Positions 6,401 through 6,678 of a DNA stretch of 6,678 bases are shown here, in pieces. The notes under the pieces were generated by a model. The model was not told the origin of the DNA, did no database searches, and saw only the letters and a list, made by a program, of their open reading frames with translations. Both the position numbers and the translations under genes were made by a program. The stretch is from Acidobacteriota bacterium. Its GTDB lineage: Bacteria > Acidobacteriota > Terriglobia > 20CM-2-55-15. Numbering within the stretch: the first letter of the stretch is position 1; each line of letters begins with the position of its first letter. The stretch is taken from positions 1-6,678 of the forward strand of contig QHXA01000296.1 of NCBI GenBank assembly GCA_003222755.1. The letters run 5' to 3'.

Positions 6401-6678
6401 ATGCGGATCATCGACTCCCATTTCCACTGGTGGCCGAGAGAGATCTTGGAGCAGCTGTGCAATCGCAGCGGCTATCATCGGGCGGAACGCAACAGCCGCG
6501 GCGGATACAACTATGTGGGACATGAAGGACGCCCGTCGCTCAACTCTTGGGCGGAATGGTTCGACCTCGACCGACAGCTCGAACACATGGACCGTCTTGG
6601 CCATGAGGTTAGCGTGGTCTGCTCGCTCGGTCCCTTCTCGATCTACTTCTCCGATCTGCCTCCGGAGGAGGGTCGTGA
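6401..6678 (+). CDS. Amidohydrolase-family metal-dependent hydrolase or decarboxylase, N-terminal part
   Basis: The first 92 codons of a gene that continues past the right edge. The product starts MRIIDSHFHWWP: a strand ending in the His-x-His pair (H7 and H9) that binds the active-site metal in the amidohydrolase superfamily. The following pattern (SWAEWFDLDRQLEHMDRLGHEVSVVCSLGPFS) is that of the amidohydrolase-related branch that includes aminocarboxymuconate-semialdehyde decarboxylase and related decarboxylases acting on aromatic-ring-derived acids: a helix ending in LxHMDRLG followed by a hydrophobic strand. The substrate cannot be told from this fragment. AAGG at 6389-6392, eight bases upstream, is a reasonable ribosome binding site and supports the ATG. 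The gene is co-directional with the toxin-antitoxin pair but 140 bp away, so it probably has its own promoter. Confidence 0.85.
   Translation, partial: MRIIDSHFHWWPREILEQLCNRSGYHRAERNSRGGYNYVGHEGRPSLNSWAEWFDLDRQLEHMDRLGHEVSVVCSLGPFSIYFSDLPPEEGR

Noticed and set aside
1..6678. CRISPR array, insertion-sequence ends or long direct repeats
   Set aside because: No spaced repeats, terminal inverted repeats or transposase motifs were found by eye on either strand.

Overview
The window looks like chromosomal, moderately GC-rich DNA from a soil-type bacterium. The gene content (SWIM-zinc-finger SNF2 proteins, a PIN toxin-antitoxin pair, an amidohydrolase) would fit an Acidobacteriota-like or related genome, but that placement is an inference from style and not from a marker gene.

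Layout. (1) Positions 1-1854, minus strand: a large SWIM/SNF2-family helicase gene that is broken. It keeps its SWIM zinc finger, the bacterial SNF2-associated region and the start of the C-terminal helicase lobe. It has a frameshift near 572-585, and at 225-231 an internal deletion has removed the whole ATP-binding lobe; the deletion scar sits on a short shared sequence. The gene runs off the left edge. (2) Positions 1855-2327: a gap of about 470 bp with no convincing intact gene. On the minus strand it holds a possible decayed fragment of a membrane sensor protein. (3) Positions 2328-5216, plus strand: an intact 962-residue SWIM-SNF2 ATPase with a long C-terminal extension that ends in a HEPN-like helical domain. 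This is the most unusual gene here. (4) Positions 5217-5404: a non-coding gap, followed by a probable extended -10 promoter. (5) Positions 5447-6260: a two-gene type II toxin-antitoxin operon, an 86-residue antitoxin overlapping a 190-residue PIN-domain toxin. (6) Positions 6261-6400: a short gap with a possible promoter. (7) From 6401 to the right edge: the start of a metal-dependent amidohydrolase.

How the parts relate. The intact and dead SNF2 genes are divergently oriented and belong to different SWIM-SNF2 subtypes, so one is not a recent copy of the other. The scars, the decayed membrane-protein fragment and the toxin-antitoxin module together suggest an accessory region under turnover. 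The SNF2-HEPN protein is the best candidate for an undescribed function, possibly in nucleic-acid surveillance or defence. Nothing in the window proves that, and no classical defence partner gene is visible next to it.
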